This document shows, piece by piece, positions 1-12,600 of a stretch of 64,000 nt of DNA. Position 1 is the stretch's first letter. Each line of letters opens with the position of its first letter. The position numbers were made by a program, and so were the translations under genes. The notes beneath the pieces are model-generated. The model did not search any database. It saw nothing but the letters and a program-made list of their open reading frames with translations, and was not told the DNA's origin. Source of the DNA: Paraescarpia echinospica (taxonomy: Eukaryota; Annelida; Polychaeta; Sabellida; Siboglinidae); assembly GCA_020002185.1 (NCBI GenBank), contig CM034533.1:54172870-54236869 (forward strand), in the 5' to 3' direction.

Positions 1-1
1 T

Positions 2-171
2 CCAGGCGAGGAGGAAGAATGGCCCTGCATTATCTGCGGAGAGCCATTCAAAGATAGCAGATCACGATAGGTGTGGGTCCAATGTCAACTGTGCAAGAAA
101 TGGGCCCACGAAGATTGCACCGCGGGACATGCCTTTTTCACGTGTCCCAACTGTGAATCGGAGAGCGATTG
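2..171 (+). pseudogene. C-terminal zinc-finger end of a transposase-like gene, with in-frame stop
   Basis: The frame from base 2 to the TGA at 169-171 reads as a cysteine-rich C-terminus with ligand pairs CIIC, CQLC, HEDC and CPNC, a C4HC3 (PHD-like) pattern. This kind of finger often ends pogo/Tigger/Jerky-type DDE transposases in marine invertebrates (family knowledge). An in-frame TAG at 68-70 interrupts it between the first and second cysteine pairs, so this copy is probably dead. The gene runs off the left edge. pogo/Tigger-type ends occur elsewhere in the window (59.7-62.0 and 63.3 kb), which fits but does not prove a link. A host PHD-finger protein is the alternative. Confidence 0.5.
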
Positions 172-585
172 ACTGTGCATTATGTGCCATCTGTTCATCT
201 GTTGCCTGATGTCGTTTAATATGCTTTAATAAAGTTCGTATTTCTTATTTGGAATTATTCAACGCATTTTGCAGATTAAATTTATGTTTGTTTCACCACA
301 ATTTCTCATTGGGCAAGACGTCTTGCCCCACGTATGGGGCAAGACGCCTCCTTTGTATTTTTTTTTTAATTGACGATCATAACAGTTAGTGCCGTCAGAT
401 GACAGAAAGCCTTTGGTGAACATGGAATAGGTACCCCGCAATCGTGTGCAAGCGCGAAAACCTCAACATGTTCACTGTATGCTTAAATATGCCCATTTTC
501 CCACCCTTCCCTACTATACACACAACTGACTGTAGAACTAAACTAAGCAACTTGTCGCTGACAATGTCCATATGGCTACAAGTCG
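172..585. other. Intergenic stretch with no gene
   Basis: No coding signal is recognised. The stretch contains AT-rich DNA, an AATAAA-like site near 228-233 just after the transposase-like ORF, and the palindrome listed at 311-346. Confidence 0.5.
311..346. repeat. 18-bp perfect palindrome plus third half-copy
   Basis: GGGCAAGACGTCTTGCCC (311-328) is a perfect palindrome. A further direct copy of GGGCAAGACG follows at about 337-346. It lies 140 bp after the transposase-like stop codon, so it may belong to that element's terminal region. This is inference. Confidence 0.5.
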
Positions 586-2019
586 ATGCGTCTGGGTGCA
601 GTAACGATACGCACTGAGCGTGTCACGTATCCGGTGTTAGGTCAATCAGGGGGCTTACCCGATGGGGTTACTGTACCTGTAGGTATTTCAGCCTGGTCTG
701 AAGTGGCTTGGTCATTGCTTGACCTTGTGTGTCCTACGTCTGCGCCTTGGTCATCGTTGTTGTCACGCATGAAATTGAAGCGCTCACCAGTATTTCTGAT
801 GTGCTTTTACGATTACGCCTGTACGTTGCGCCACTGGTGTGTTCCACGGGATATGATCGTGGTTCGGCTTCCTTGGAGGTGACGATTGTAGAAGTACACC
901 TCTTGTTGATAGGGTCTTGAATTCGCACACTTTGGTTGGGGATCAACTCACCGAGTGGTCGATTACGCATGTCATATGTGGTGTGGTGTTTACCGGAAGT
1001 CGCGTAAGTTCCTCCGAATGTCCTCGTCAAGCTCGATCGGCTGTGTTGACAGCGGGAAGGTTTGATTGTACCTTGCGTCCGAACATGCTGGCGATGGCCT
1101 TATGCAGAACATAGCCATGTGTGCATCTACGTCGGCTTCCAGTGCTTTTTGTAGCGTCATGTTTGACTACGCCTACAAATCGCTCCGCCTTCCCGTTTGC
1201 GTGCGGAAAATGAGGACTGCTGGTGACATGCTTGAAACTGTACTTCCTGCAGAAGTTTGCGAAATCACCGGATGCGTATTGAGGAGCGTTGTTTGATATA
1301 ACCGTCTGAGGGACCCCGAATTCGGAGAAATATGGATCGCATGCAGATGATGACACTATAGAGGCGTTTGTCGAGCTGAGTTTGCTAACCACATGGAGGA
1401 CGTTGCTGTAGTAGTCGACAACCAGAAGATAGTTGTCCCTATGCCAGTGGACCAAGTCAGTCCTGACAATCTTCCACTAAGCCTCGAAGTGCATGTGTGG
1501 CTCTCTTTGCCGGCTGGCCTGGTTGTGCTGGTATGTACTGCACTTCCGGACAAGGTTGTCAATGTCTTTGTTTAGGCCACACCAGAACACAGTATTTCGT
1601 GCTCGGAACCGGCTGTTTTCGACGCCGTGATGTCCTGTGTAAATCAAGTCGAGAACTTCCGTCTGCTGCGCATTGGGTATCACTACACGCATACCCTTAA
1701 AAATCACTCCATTGCGAACGCAGAGTTCGTCTCGGTAGTTCCAGTAGTCCTGCACTTCACTGGGGCATCTGTCACGGGAATCTGGCCGTCCAACCAAAAT
1801 CACGTTCTTCAGCACGACTAGGACAGGGTCATGCGACGTCAAATCCCGGATTTGTTCCAACCGTGTTGTCGACACGTTGACGATCTCATGCGCTGTAATG
1901 TCAATGTCTGGAATCTCGTCACCTGCGATTGGCGACCGAGATAATGCGTTAGCCACAGGAATGTTCTTTCCTGGTACACACTTGATCTCAAAGTCGTAGG
2001 GCTGAATTCTGAGTAGCAT
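586..2019 (-). pseudogene. Integrase remnant of gypsy pol
   Basis: 1477-2019 holds the end of RNase H and the H2C2 zinc-binding domain (GHHGVENSRFRARNTVFW and a degenerate cysteine pair). 1027-1455 holds the catalytic core, but the second acidic site reads SNNAPQY where DNGPQY is expected, so the DDE triad is broken. 734-1030 has a C-terminal domain of the 'VRIQDP ... PRSY ... RRNR' type. Frames differ between the parts. Confidence 0.8.
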
Positions 2020-2100
2020 ATGCTGGAGCCTGGGCGGTGCCTGTGAAATGTTTTTCTTGGCGATGTTTTCCAGTGGTTTGTGGTCCGATTCGACAACCGC

Positions 2101-2391
2101 CTAACTTCCATATACATAGTGATGGAAACGCTCTAGTCCAAACAATACCGCTAACATTTCTTGCTCAATGTTGTTATAGTTAGACTCGGTGTCTGTCAGA
2201 CTTTTGGATGCATATGCCGCAGGTCGACCATCTTGTAGTAGCGCGGCGCCTACGCCCCTCGTGCTGGCGTCTGTCTGCACGACCACAAGTTTACCTTCGT
2301 CGAAGTAGGCTAGTACGTACTTCCGGCGAGCTGATGGTCTGTTTAAGCAGGTCGAAAGCCTCCTGTTGTTGAGATTGCCACGTGTACTCAA
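2101..2391 (-). pseudogene. RNase H remnant of gypsy pol
   Basis: The sequence contains the RNase H start VVVQTDASTRGVGAALLQDG with the catalytic DAS aspartate, then the AYASKSLTDTE and EQEMLAVLFG motifs typical of Ty3/gypsy RNase H. It is frameshifted relative to the RT part. The continuation to the integrase includes the connection domain. Confidence 0.8.
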
Positions 2392-2424
2392 CGTCCTTCT
2401 TCGACAAGTCCCGCAGTGGTCCTG

Positions 2425-3228
2425 TTACACTTGCAATATTCCTCGTGAATCAGCCAAGTGCGAGTAGTTTGCCATACCCAGCACTGACTGCATCTCTGAG
2501 ACTGATTTCGGTGACGGCATGTCGGTTATCGCCTTGATTTTGTCAGGGTCTGGTTCAAGGCGTTTGTCTGAGAGATAATGTCCGTAGAACGAAATCCATG
2601 GCTGCTTGAAGAAGCACTTGTCTTCGTTGTACGTGATGCCTATCTCATTCGAGCGCTGAAGTATGCCATGGAGATTTACGTCATGGTCGGAGTCGTCATT
2701 GTCGAACACCACGATGTCATCTGCGATTGCAACCACACCTGGCAGGCCTTCAAACGACACATCAACCTTCTTCTGGAATACATCCCGGGCGGATATCAGA
2801 CCAAACGGAAGTCTTTTGAAGCAGTAACGTCCTAATGGTCTGTTGAATGTCGGCAGGAGCTGGGACTCGTTGTCCAGCTTCACGATCCACTACGAACGTC
2901 CAGAATACTGAACGTCGTCCAACGTCGGTGTGTGGTGGTGCTTACGCTTAACACAGCGGTTGAGACCTCGCGGGTCGAGGAAGATCCTCAAATCGCCGCT
3001 TGCCTTCGTGACGCATACAACATTGCTGACTCAGTCGGTCGGCTCGTCAACCTTGCGGACTACGTCGTTGTCCATAATTCGTTTCAATTCCTTCTTGAAT
3101 GGTGCACGCAATGCCTCTGGGATTCGCTTGGGCGGATATGTCCTCGGCTCTGCATCTGGCATCATCGTCACATGGTGCAGACCGGAAAAAGCGCCAATCC
3201 CTCCAAAACACGCTGACTGCCTATGCAA
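2425..3228 (-). pseudogene. Reverse transcriptase remnant of gypsy pol
   Basis: Two frames are needed. 3031-3228 covers the RT N-terminus (KKELKRIMDNDVVRKVDEPT), and 2425-2883 covers the palm, including RLPFGLISA and the catalytic IADDIVVF box. The two aspartates of the YxDD motif are present. Frameshifts and a lost segment between the two parts show that it is not translatable. Confidence 0.85.
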
Positions 3229-3252
3229 TACGTCACGTTTGGCGTCACCTGT

Positions 3253-3795
3253 CTATGCGCAATAGGGAATCAATGGATGCGAGGTGTCTGTCCGTTGAGA
3301 ATGTCCCTGTATCTCAGAGATGGCATTAATGTCGCTGTCGCCATTACAACTGTCACATGACTGTTGACAGTTCAGTGTCACCAGTCCTAGTTTGATACAA
3401 GAGGTCAGTCCTAGGTTTGTGTGTCCTGGGGCGTCAGTGATTAAAAAGGGCAGTGTTGCAGCGGTGTCCCCGTGTGAACATTGTGTCTCACACAGTCCAT
3501 ATTGTTTCATGGATGTCCCCCCATATGCTGACAAGATGAGATTGATTTTCTGTTGCGTTGCAGGAACACCGTCCTCCATCTTTTTAGGGAACAAGTGCTC
3601 ATACACGCGCATTGACTTTTGACTGCGCACCGGTGTTAATTTTATAGTTGAGGCTGACAATTTCCTTGTGCGGCTTAACGTAGATGTTGGCAAATGCTTG
3701 ATCTCGTTGCACACCACCATCTTTACCGATTCGATGGTAATGCACCTTGTGTGTTCACAGTGGGCGGGACCATCACCAGTGTCGATGTTGACCAT
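3253..3795 (-). pseudogene. Protease-region remnant of gypsy pol
   Basis: This open stretch lies between the gag zinc knuckle and the reverse transcriptase, where gypsy elements carry an aspartic protease. The run LGLTSCIKLGLVTLNCQQ matches the C-terminal 'IGL..C..L.LV' signature, also present in the element at 45.6 kb. The catalytic DTG region is not intact. Upstream and downstream pieces are in other frames. Confidence 0.55.
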
Positions 3796-4040
3796 GTCAA
3801 ACCCAAACCCACTGTTTTCGTTGTTCGTCCCTAGGGACGTGTCCCCCGTCCCCGTCCTGTAAAGTGTGTATTTTGTGCCGTCCTTTCCACGTCACCTTTT
3901 TTTACCACCAAGCTGTCTTGACCGTGTTGTCTTGGGTGTCGTCCCTTGTTGGTCGACAAACACATCCTCTTAAAATGTCTAACCTTGCAACAGCCGTGGC
4001 AAGTGACGTCAGCTGCTAGACAGTTGTCATTGCGGCCATG

Positions 4041-4622
4041 TCAGTTGCCACAGTTCCAGCAGACACCGGACTTGAACGGTGACTGTCCCGGTTTACCCCT
4101 GAGCTTACTGACCATGTCGAGGGCCCTGTCTAACGTAAGGGTGTCGTCTTTACTTACGAGTTTGCGCTGTATCGCTTCATTGTTTACGCCAGCTATCAGC
4201 GTGTCCAGCAACATTTCATCTGGGACAAAATATTGACACTGTGTCAGTACGTGTACGACCTTGGGCCTGGCTCTTTTCATGAACGAGTCAATCATCTCAC
4301 TTGCAGCTTGTTTCAGAGCGCGTAGCTGAAATCGCGCCACACTGAAGTTTGATTTCGGTCACGGTATACGCCTCAAATTTGTCCCACTGAGCGGCCAGTT
4401 TCGTCTGCTGCGCCGCAGTCAGCTGCCATCCATCCATCACGGATGTCAGCGCCATGTCAGGTCCGACCCACATCAGAAGATATTGCACTTTAACATCTTC
4501 CGGCTGGTCTTTGAGCGGCCCGTTTAAAATGAGCTCGCATGTTCGCCTGAATTATCGGTTTTCCTCTGGAAGGTTGTCTGGCATCCGTTTTGCGTGTCAT
4601 TCGTAAAGTTGTTTTTATCCAT
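4041..4622 (-). pseudogene. gag remnant of gypsy element
   Basis: The fragment starts at an ATG at 4620-4622 and is broken by stops and at least one frameshift before the readable parts at 4297-4488 and 4041-4340. The second part has the alpha-helical capsid-like pattern and ends in a CWNCGN zinc-knuckle start. In an intact element it would coat the RNA genome. Confidence 0.7.
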
Positions 4623-5323
4623 CGATTTCTTCACTCGATCACGTCACAGCCTCAGGGTCACCATGTTGTGTTTCGCGATACAATAACAAACAACTTAATC
4701 AGATGGTTAAAGATACTTGTATTGTAGAGTACAGTTATAAACATCCAAATGGGATTGTGTGCATATATGAACTGCTCGGATGTTGTCCACAAGCCAACAT
4801 ATAATTAGCATATCCATGATGGTTGACCAATCTCACAACAATAAAACCCGGTTAAACGACCGATTAACTGTCCGATTGTCGAACGGCACATTGTTGACCA
4901 ATCAGACGCGTTGTTTCATGTTTCTTCCATAAACTGACGCATCCGATAGGTCAGTGTGTTGCCCAACAATCGGATAACTAATTAATCGATCATGTAAAAG
5001 TGCACATATTTTCTCTTTAATAAAAATCAACTATAAACCATTATTATTCACATTTTAAATTGACCGTTAACAATAGGCCTACCTCACGTAATACTTGCAG
5101 ACCTGTAGCTTAAACCGATGTCGCTACAGAGCACCAACCTCTAAGACTAAATGTTAGACACACAAGTTCGTCTGTTCAAGAGTACGTAAACGACGGTAAC
5201 TATGACAACTGACTTCGAAATACAAGACATTGACGTCTTGTGCGATACGTCCAACGCATTCAAGTATGTCAGTAGCCGTCGTAGACATACGCGCACGTGT
5301 ACGTTTGCTCTATAAAGGTCTAT

Positions 5324-5635
5324 ATCTGCCAAGTGTTTTCTTGAAATCCGGGAATCCCGTGTCGCGCTGTCTCTTGTCTTGACATAGGAAGACGGCCGGT
5401 GGGGGTGGTGATGCTGTTGAAACATTTTCGCCGCCGCGCCGCCGTTACTTCAGCATTTCAATTTCAGCTTCTCCGCTGTCTCGACCGGCTCAACTCATAA
5501 CATCGGGATTCGGAAGACGGAGAGGTGCTGGTTGAGATTTTCAGCGGAAATCCGGGATATTTGCCTATATTCCGGGCGACCGAGAGACACACCCAAAATC
5601 CGGGAGATTCCCGGATTTTCCAGGAGACTTGGCAT
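5324..5635. mobile_element. Small TIR element (MITE-like)
   Basis: Inverted ends of about 40 bp can be seen: CTGCCAAGTGTTTTCTTGAA near 5327, and its complement-like CCAGGAGACTTGGCATG near 5620. The flanks share the direct repeat TATAAAGGYCTAT (5311-5323 and 5637-5649), a possible target duplication. The interior (about 5390-5510) resembles 41,790-41,890, so the sequence is dispersed. Confidence 0.55.
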
Positions 5636-5649
5636 GTATAAAGGCCTAT

Positions 5650-8100
5650 CATAGGTACTTACCATACTTATCTGGATGATGTACTGCCAAAGTTGTCCCT
5701 GATCTCGATGACGCGTTACGAGAAGGCATATTTTCTGATGTAAAACCTGTTGAATTTTATTAAATTACAGTCCCGCGTGCCTTTAGTGTTAATTGCAAAA
5801 TTAGTTAGGTCGATGTCATCAAATGGCAATGCCATGCAAAATCCACGTTCACACGTGTCGGAAACGGCAGGAAAGCTGAACCCCCAATATTTTTACGTGG
5901 GGGCTAGATATGTGATTAACCCCCGATAGTTTAACAAGAGGTGCAGATGGAGGTTTTTGGTGAGCCTCAACGGGTGCAGTTGGAAATATTTGGTGAGCCC
6001 ATCTTCGCAAGCCAGGGCTGTTGCCATGCAAAACTAGCCCTGACAGATATCCTATGCGAAGTGCGGAAGTTAGCCGAGTCAAATTAGTAATTGACTTAGA
6101 CAGTCGCTACTGCGTCACCCGGGAGAACAGCGCAAATACCCGCCCCAGTTTGAAGACGGATAAAAAACTTTTGTGAATCCCAATATACAATGACCCGTTC
6201 GCCCATTAGCACGAGCAGCTGAGCGGTATTGTGTATTCCAATAATTGCTTTTACTTCCTAAACATTGCATGTAACATGCGCCACGGTTGGTTGAAATTAG
6301 TTATATTATTACCACCTGACCTGTCGCCATCCACTGATCTAGTGTGTGATTTCATAGGCTGAGGTTAAATTCAGTTTCGCAAAGTGATCAGCCAGGGGGT
6401 ACTGCTGGTTGGCACTCAGTCACCCTCAATATTTACCATGTTCCGACGACCTTGTCATTGCATATCATTGTGAATGTCCAACAACTAAGTCTATGTGAAT
6501 TAGTATGCGGTCCCTTGCCGTAATGAGGACTCCTGTGCGTCTTTTTTCGTGATTTTCTACTTTGTTGTGCCTGTGAGCCCAGGTTCCTGGGTGTACTGAA
6601 GGAAATGACTGAAGAAAACACATCACAACGCCAAATATAAATTAATACTTTTATTCCGTTGATACCTGAAAAATACAAACAATGAACGCTGCAACGTCAC
6701 ACTAGTCTTAATTCCGAGACAAGAATGCCATGTAAATCGGGCACACGAGAATTTTACAGAGCATGTCGCTGTAATTATTATATTATCAAACCAGATAGAC
6801 AGGTAGTGTGCTACACGTGCTGATCGGCAGTATCAACAGCATGCAATGCATTTCATAGCAAACTGATAAACGAACAGGCATCAAATAAACAACTCTGAAC
6901 CGAAAACCATGCAAGATGCCAATCATGAGTACAACACCCAGCAAGGCGAACATCACTATATCATGTAAACATGTCAACAAATTATACACTAGGGCCTATA
7001 CAGTGTACTACTTTGCTGCTAAACCTAGATAAACGGAAGGAAATATGTGAGTATTACACTGGACGGTAACTGATTTCCCTGTATAAGTCTTTGAGCAACT
7101 AGTAGTCACTGGTGCTAACACATGATCGGCTATCAGCCTAGCGATAAGAGATTGTAATTCCACACATAATGTCTTATCTGAATAAAGTATCTTGATTAAG
7201 CAACAATGGCAATTGTAGCTGGGCTGTTCTAGTTAACATGCCAAACTTATTAATTTTATTCGCCACTCTTATTAATTTGCTGTTAACTTTTTAATTAATC
7301 TGTTTGAATCTATTAATGTTATTATGTAATTGATTATTTTAAGCAGTTTACTATATGTTGGTCATCTAAGCATGTCACTTAGGAAGACAAAATGTACATT
7401 TTTATACAGTTTACCACGAAAACATTTTTAAAATAATGATACCACGATGTGTAAGTATGCTTGCACTTGCTTGCAAACACAGATACAAGTAAAAACAATA
7501 AGTACCTTACGTGCAAAGAACCTATCACTACAAATTTGTTTGCAGAACAGATGCTAGCTTTCTCAGATCATTGGCAGGTTTCCTGACAAATGCACACAAA
7601 CATGACAAGTGTCCATAGCAACACTGGGAAATACCTCGTTTCCAAGACAACTGTCCCTTATGCTAGATTTTCAATAACATCTTCATAACTATCTCGATAC
7701 AGAGGGTACTCAGATGAACAATTTACAGGCCAGTGCTGTCATCACCAACAGACAAACCATCATCACAACGACGGCAAAGTTCATGAACCACTGAGACAAC
7801 CGATATTAAACAAATCCATTACCAAGCAACATTTCGTAAGGTAAGCAATTATCATGACAACTGTTGCTAAGACAACATACTATCAACATGTGGTTGCTGA
7901 GACAAGAAAACTGCTTACGTAGTTGCCATCAAGATAACCCGGAATACAGATGTTTTATTTCACGTTACAATTATCAGGTCTGCAGGGTTTGTGATGGATG
8001 CATGTACATCCCCCAGAAAGAGTTCCGCTTGATGTCTCTAGGGAGGTGCAGCTGGACGTTTTCTGGGAGCCCAAAAGCGCGCAACCAAAAAACCAACCAC
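5650..8100. other. AT-rich stretch without recognised genes
   Basis: I see no coding exon, RNA gene or clear element ends. A GGTTTTTGGTGAGCCTC-type sequence near 5950 is shared in inverted form with about 41,690, so part of this is dispersed repeat. Confidence 0.4.
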
Positions 8101-8395
8101 ACTACAGACATGTATATAATATATATATATATATAATCTTAAGTGCAGCATATACAGACAAGTTGTGCATATAGCATCGCGTAGGCTGCATTACATGAGA
8201 TAGGATACACTACCTCTGAAAATAATGCTTTTAAAATAAAGATATATATGTGTATATATATCTATAATTATATATTATACATATATATATAACTATGTAT
8301 GTGTATGCATATATATATATAATACATATGTATATTATATGTATATATATAATTACATACATATATGTATATATATAATTATATATATAATTACA
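8101..8395. repeat. AT/ATAC-rich microsatellite tract
   Basis: Runs of TATATA mixed with TATGTA and ATAATTATA fill this interval in two blocks, about 8112-8135 and 8243-8390. Short ORFs here are low-complexity artefacts. Confidence 0.85.
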
Positions 8396-8966
8396 CAACA
8401 CCACATCACACATCTACACATCACCAAGAAACAGAACACACGCTCCGGGTATAATGTCAGGAACAAGATTAAACATGCTAATAAAAGAAAATCTACAATT
8501 GCACTTGGTAAAATACACAGGTAATTGATTTACATCAAGTTATGCACCGTTAGACATAAATGCTGATATGATTAAAATAAAGGTGTGAACAGATCACACA
8601 AGCTCTGCTGAGCATATCAACTCAGAAAGATAACATAACCTTCTTCAGTATGAATTTCACAGTCTGGTATCAACTTGCATGATGATATTCATCTATCTGA
8701 CATTACATGGAAGAGGCACAAATTCATATCTATTACATAAAACATGCACTCGAATAGCATCTGGTTTATGACATGTCTCAGAGAGTGTATTTGGCTTTAG
8801 TTTGATCACATATAAGATCTTTTAAAGAGCAACATTTAACAAATTAAAAAGGTCATCACATGTACAGCCTTTTTAATAGCAATATCTAGCAAATGAAAAA
8901 CCTTTTCCACCACAAATTCAACACACAGTAACAACAGATGCTTGCTAAAACACCTCTAGGAATATA

Positions 8967-8972
8967 TTTATT
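8967..8972 (-). terminator. Candidate poly(A) signal for ASPH
   Basis: AATAAA on the minus strand, about 550 bp after the ASPH stop codon at 9520. It is the nearest canonical hexamer I found. The 3' end itself cannot be seen, and the implied 3' UTR would contain the MITE at 8985-9169. Confidence 0.3.
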
Positions 8973-8984
8973 TAGTGATCACAA

Positions 8985-9169
8985 TACAAGGAACCTCCGT
9001 ATTAAGGTCATCCTTCGGACTCGGGCAAAGTGACCTGAATAGCCAGATGACCACATTAGCTGAACTAATTTCCTTCCCTGTTACATAAATAATTTGGGAC
9101 TGTCCCAGGGTGACCTTAATTACGAGGTGGCTGTATTACTGAGGTGACAGTAAACCGAGGTTCTACCAT
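8985..9169. mobile_element. pogo-type MITE, copy 1
   Basis: Ends are GGAACCTCCGTATTAAGGTC and GACAGTAAACCGAGGTTCTA, which form imperfect inverted repeats. The same family recurs at 18,281-18,469 and as a clean copy with a TA duplication at 63,257-63,443. Internal GGGACTGTCCCAGGGTGACC matches the other copies. Confidence 0.75.
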
Positions 9170-9519
9170 GTTATTTTTAGTTAAGATGCATGTTGCTCAG
9201 GGACCAACCTTAGTTTTATAAAATTTAAGACCTTTTTAAGAAGTTTCCAGGAAAATTCCACTTTAGTTTAGTTTAGTTAAATGAAATTTAAGACCTTTTT
9301 AAGATGTTTCTATAAAAATACCACTTTCAAGATCTAATATGAGAAGAGACATGTTAAGTCTCTACCTACACCCTGTATTCCTAATAACCTTAGAGTATCA
9401 CCACACAAAAATGTTATAATGAATTCTTACACAAACCAAACTTCTTAACCAAAAAATGCATTGTTCTTATAAGAACGACCTTTCCCATAACCTGATGACA
9501 CTGCCATGACAAGAATGGC

Positions 9520-9670
9520 CTAGATGGGAGGGAGTATGGTCCTCTCTCTCGCTGACAACTCTGGGTGCCAGATGTCAACTATAAGAACAAGACGCAGAGA
9601 GTTCCCGTCGTGCCAGACTTCATGATCGAACGAGTCGTCAAAAACTATGAACTCCCCTTCTTTCCAAGAC
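9520..9670 (-). CDS. ASPH: ASPH terminal coding exon
   Basis: TATTTTAG acceptor, 50 codons including the TAG stop at 9520-9522. It encodes WKEGEFIVFDDSFDHEVWHD, SLRLVLIVDIWHPEL and a short tail ending PPI. The His in FDHEVW matches human His725 (second iron ligand) and the Arg in SLRLVL matches Arg735 (2OG binding). As usual for this family there is no carboxylate third ligand. Confidence 0.97.
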
Positions 9671-12600
9671 CTAAAATACAAGAAAAACTGTTACACCGGT
9701 CGTCTAGCGATGACATCGTGTTTGTTCAGCCATGTTTGAGAGGATCAATTTATTGAGGCTTCTTGAAACCCAAATATTTCCACTTTATGTAGCTTTTGTT
9801 CCCAAATTACTCATGCAGCCATCAATGCAGTGGAACATTGCTAAACATTCAATTTCTCTAACAAGAATAATAACAATATTTCTTATGCAAAATAAATTAT
9901 AATTCAAGACGATGTCAACTTATTTGACTTACATTTTAAAATTGGTAACATGTTTATTCACTAATGTGATGTCGGACCAGGCCCTTAGCCTGAGACCCAT
10001 TGTCCTGTTATTGGAATGGGTCTTTTTGTCTTTGGAAAATAAGTTTTTTATTTTTCAAATAACATGATCTGACCACCACATGATTGGTGGTTTTTGGAGA
10101 GCCTCGGCCCCCCGAATACTCACCATTGACCAGTGCATGTGTAACAGGATTTCTCATGAGCACAAGGGGAAAATTAGAAATTTCAAAGGGTAAATTGGAA
10201 ATTTTACAACCCTGGCTAAGGACGTGTTAGTACACGCGTACTATTTAACCAGCAGCAATTACAAGTTTTTTATTAGAAAAACAATGGTTTTTGAATTTAA
10301 TACAATTATTCTTATCATATCCAAACATATATTTTGGAGATGATAACATGAACTGTATTAAATTTAATGAACTACCCTAGTATCAGTTCTGAAGAATTTT
10401 CAGTAATAACAGGTTTTGTCATTCAAAGCCAACTGCTTACAACTAGGGAGTGTTGACATAGTTTTCAGGCAAGATATCTGTACCAGTTTCGTTTATACAA
10501 AAATGTGCATTAATTGTCATTCAACTCTTGTATCAAACATATTAAGAACAAACTCAGGAAATATTCTTAGTATAACAATTGATGATAAAATCTGAAAATG
10601 TTTGTCAAGTTGGTAGAACAAATTAACAGTAGTGTTCTATATATAATCTATATTAAAAGGAAGCAGTCTGTTCCCAGTTTTTCATGTATTAATTAATATA
10701 ATGTTCTTAAGACTTTAAAACTATGTTGAAGGTCTACTATAAGCCAAATGGTGTTTAGTAAGCCCATAACAACATTCACAAGTTGGAAGATACGCCCCCG
10801 AAGAACGTTAATATGGTAAACAAAATATCCAGTTTCAAAACAAACTTTATTGACAATAATGCCAATACCCTTTGATATTCAACATTTTCCACATTCAACA
10901 TGGCAGACTTCCTGTTATAAATTACTACGCTGGCTAATTCATGGTAGAGGAACAGACTGCTTTCCTTTAATGGTACAATTACTTTTTTTGAAAAAAGAAT
11001 AAATAAACAGGGTTGGAGAATGCAGTTACTGACCTTGTTTCATTGACGACACGTATCGTCAACCCCGGGGGCACTACAAGGCCAAGGTGGGCACGGATAC
11101 GACAGTTGGTTGGGCCACAGTGAGGCCAAACGTGTATCCCAGGATGCATCACTGAGTACTTGATCTGGCGGTAATAACATTGTACGTTACAACGTTAGTG
11201 GTTGTTATGATGAGAGAATGAAATGATGGCAATAGTCCGTTGGACCTTCGGCCAAAGGACTAAAAAGAATACCTGTATTGAGATGTCTTCTTGCATAAAA
11301 ATTTGGAACATAATATCAGACATAAGAATGTCGGATACGACATCAATTAAAAGGAACATGTGCATTACGTGTAACCAAAGTAGACTACAAGTAATGAGTT
11401 TACTGTACAGGTGTAATCTACACATCTACTAAAACCAGAAGATATTAACTTTTTAATGTGAAAGCATCAACTATTTAATTTAATATTTAAAATTATATGT
11501 TTATGTGAGACGTCACACAGAATCTATCCCCATGAACATTTTCCAGTCAGTATTTAACTGATTTAAATCCAGTAAAATGAGGTTGGTGATACGTCACCAT
11601 GGAGATTCTCAACTCACCTGACCACGCTTACATGACGTTGCCTCGGCAAATTTGTCAAGCAGTGCACACGTCTTTGGTGTCCTGCGACAGTTCTCAGGTA
11701 CTTTGTGACCTACAGTGGACAGGCAGGATGACCAACTGGATACAGCCGATGACCAGTGCACTCACCGACACAGCTACTTATTCTCTCTACATAGCACAGT
11801 ATTTGTGGTGTCTGTAATTGTGATTTGCTAGGGATGGGATGATTGGTTCTTGCCCAGGTTGTACACATTTATGTGGACTTGGGAAAGGCAAGTGGCCTAT
11901 AGTTTGTAATGAGAGTGTCCCTCTCCTAGGCCAACTGCCTGTTCTGAGTGGTCAGATTTGTCTACCCGAGTACCCGGGTTTGGAATCCAAATAAAAAGTT
12001 CTTATATATAGCGCAGAATCCAGTCCTAAGGACTGCTTAAAGAAGTTTTACACTTAACTCCCTGGCAAATATGTTCAATTGAACACCATCTCGACTTCTC
12101 TGGGAAGCATTCAGCCATGTTGATAGGCAGTAGGTAGACTGGTAGTGCAAGACTATTCGCTGTTAGTGCCTGAAGACTATTATTGTACACAAATATCCAC
12201 CTCAATCTATAGCCAGGTACACATTCATACAGCTGAGTGAACTGGAGCAACGTAGAGAGAAAATCTTCAACACGGCAGCACAGGATTCAAACCAGGGTTC
12301 TCTCGACTGAGAGTCCAAGGCTCTAGCCACTGCTCCACAGCACTCCACACAGAGTACAGTGCACACTTCAATTAATACTATCACTGACTGTAACTGGCAT
12401 CGTTTTATTCCCATGCAGTGCATTGTGGGTAAAATGTTATTTTAGACATTCTCACCCCCCGACCTTGTCACTGGCTGCTGTCCTGTGTGATGGTGTCATG
12501 ACTCATGAGGGTAAAACAGTATTTCAACGTACAATTCAATGCAGCAGACATGCTATTGTTTACCTGAAGACTGTCACTGAAGATCAAATTGTTCTTCTAC

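Larger units (their letters stand above)
586..4622 (-). mobile_element. Degenerate Ty3/gypsy retrotransposon internal region
   Basis: On the minus strand the order is gag (start near 4622), zinc knuckle, protease, reverse transcriptase, RNase H and integrase, which is the Ty3/gypsy order. The reading frame is broken many times by stops and frameshifts, so this is a dead copy. A TGG-initiated sequence upstream of gag, near 4663-4672, resembles a primer-binding site and follows an ACAACA-like string, as in the element at 43.8 kb. I could not find paired LTRs by eye. Confidence 0.85.

Noticed and set aside
9565..9756. Plus-strand 63-codon ORF
   Set aside because: It is the antisense of the terminal ASPH exon.
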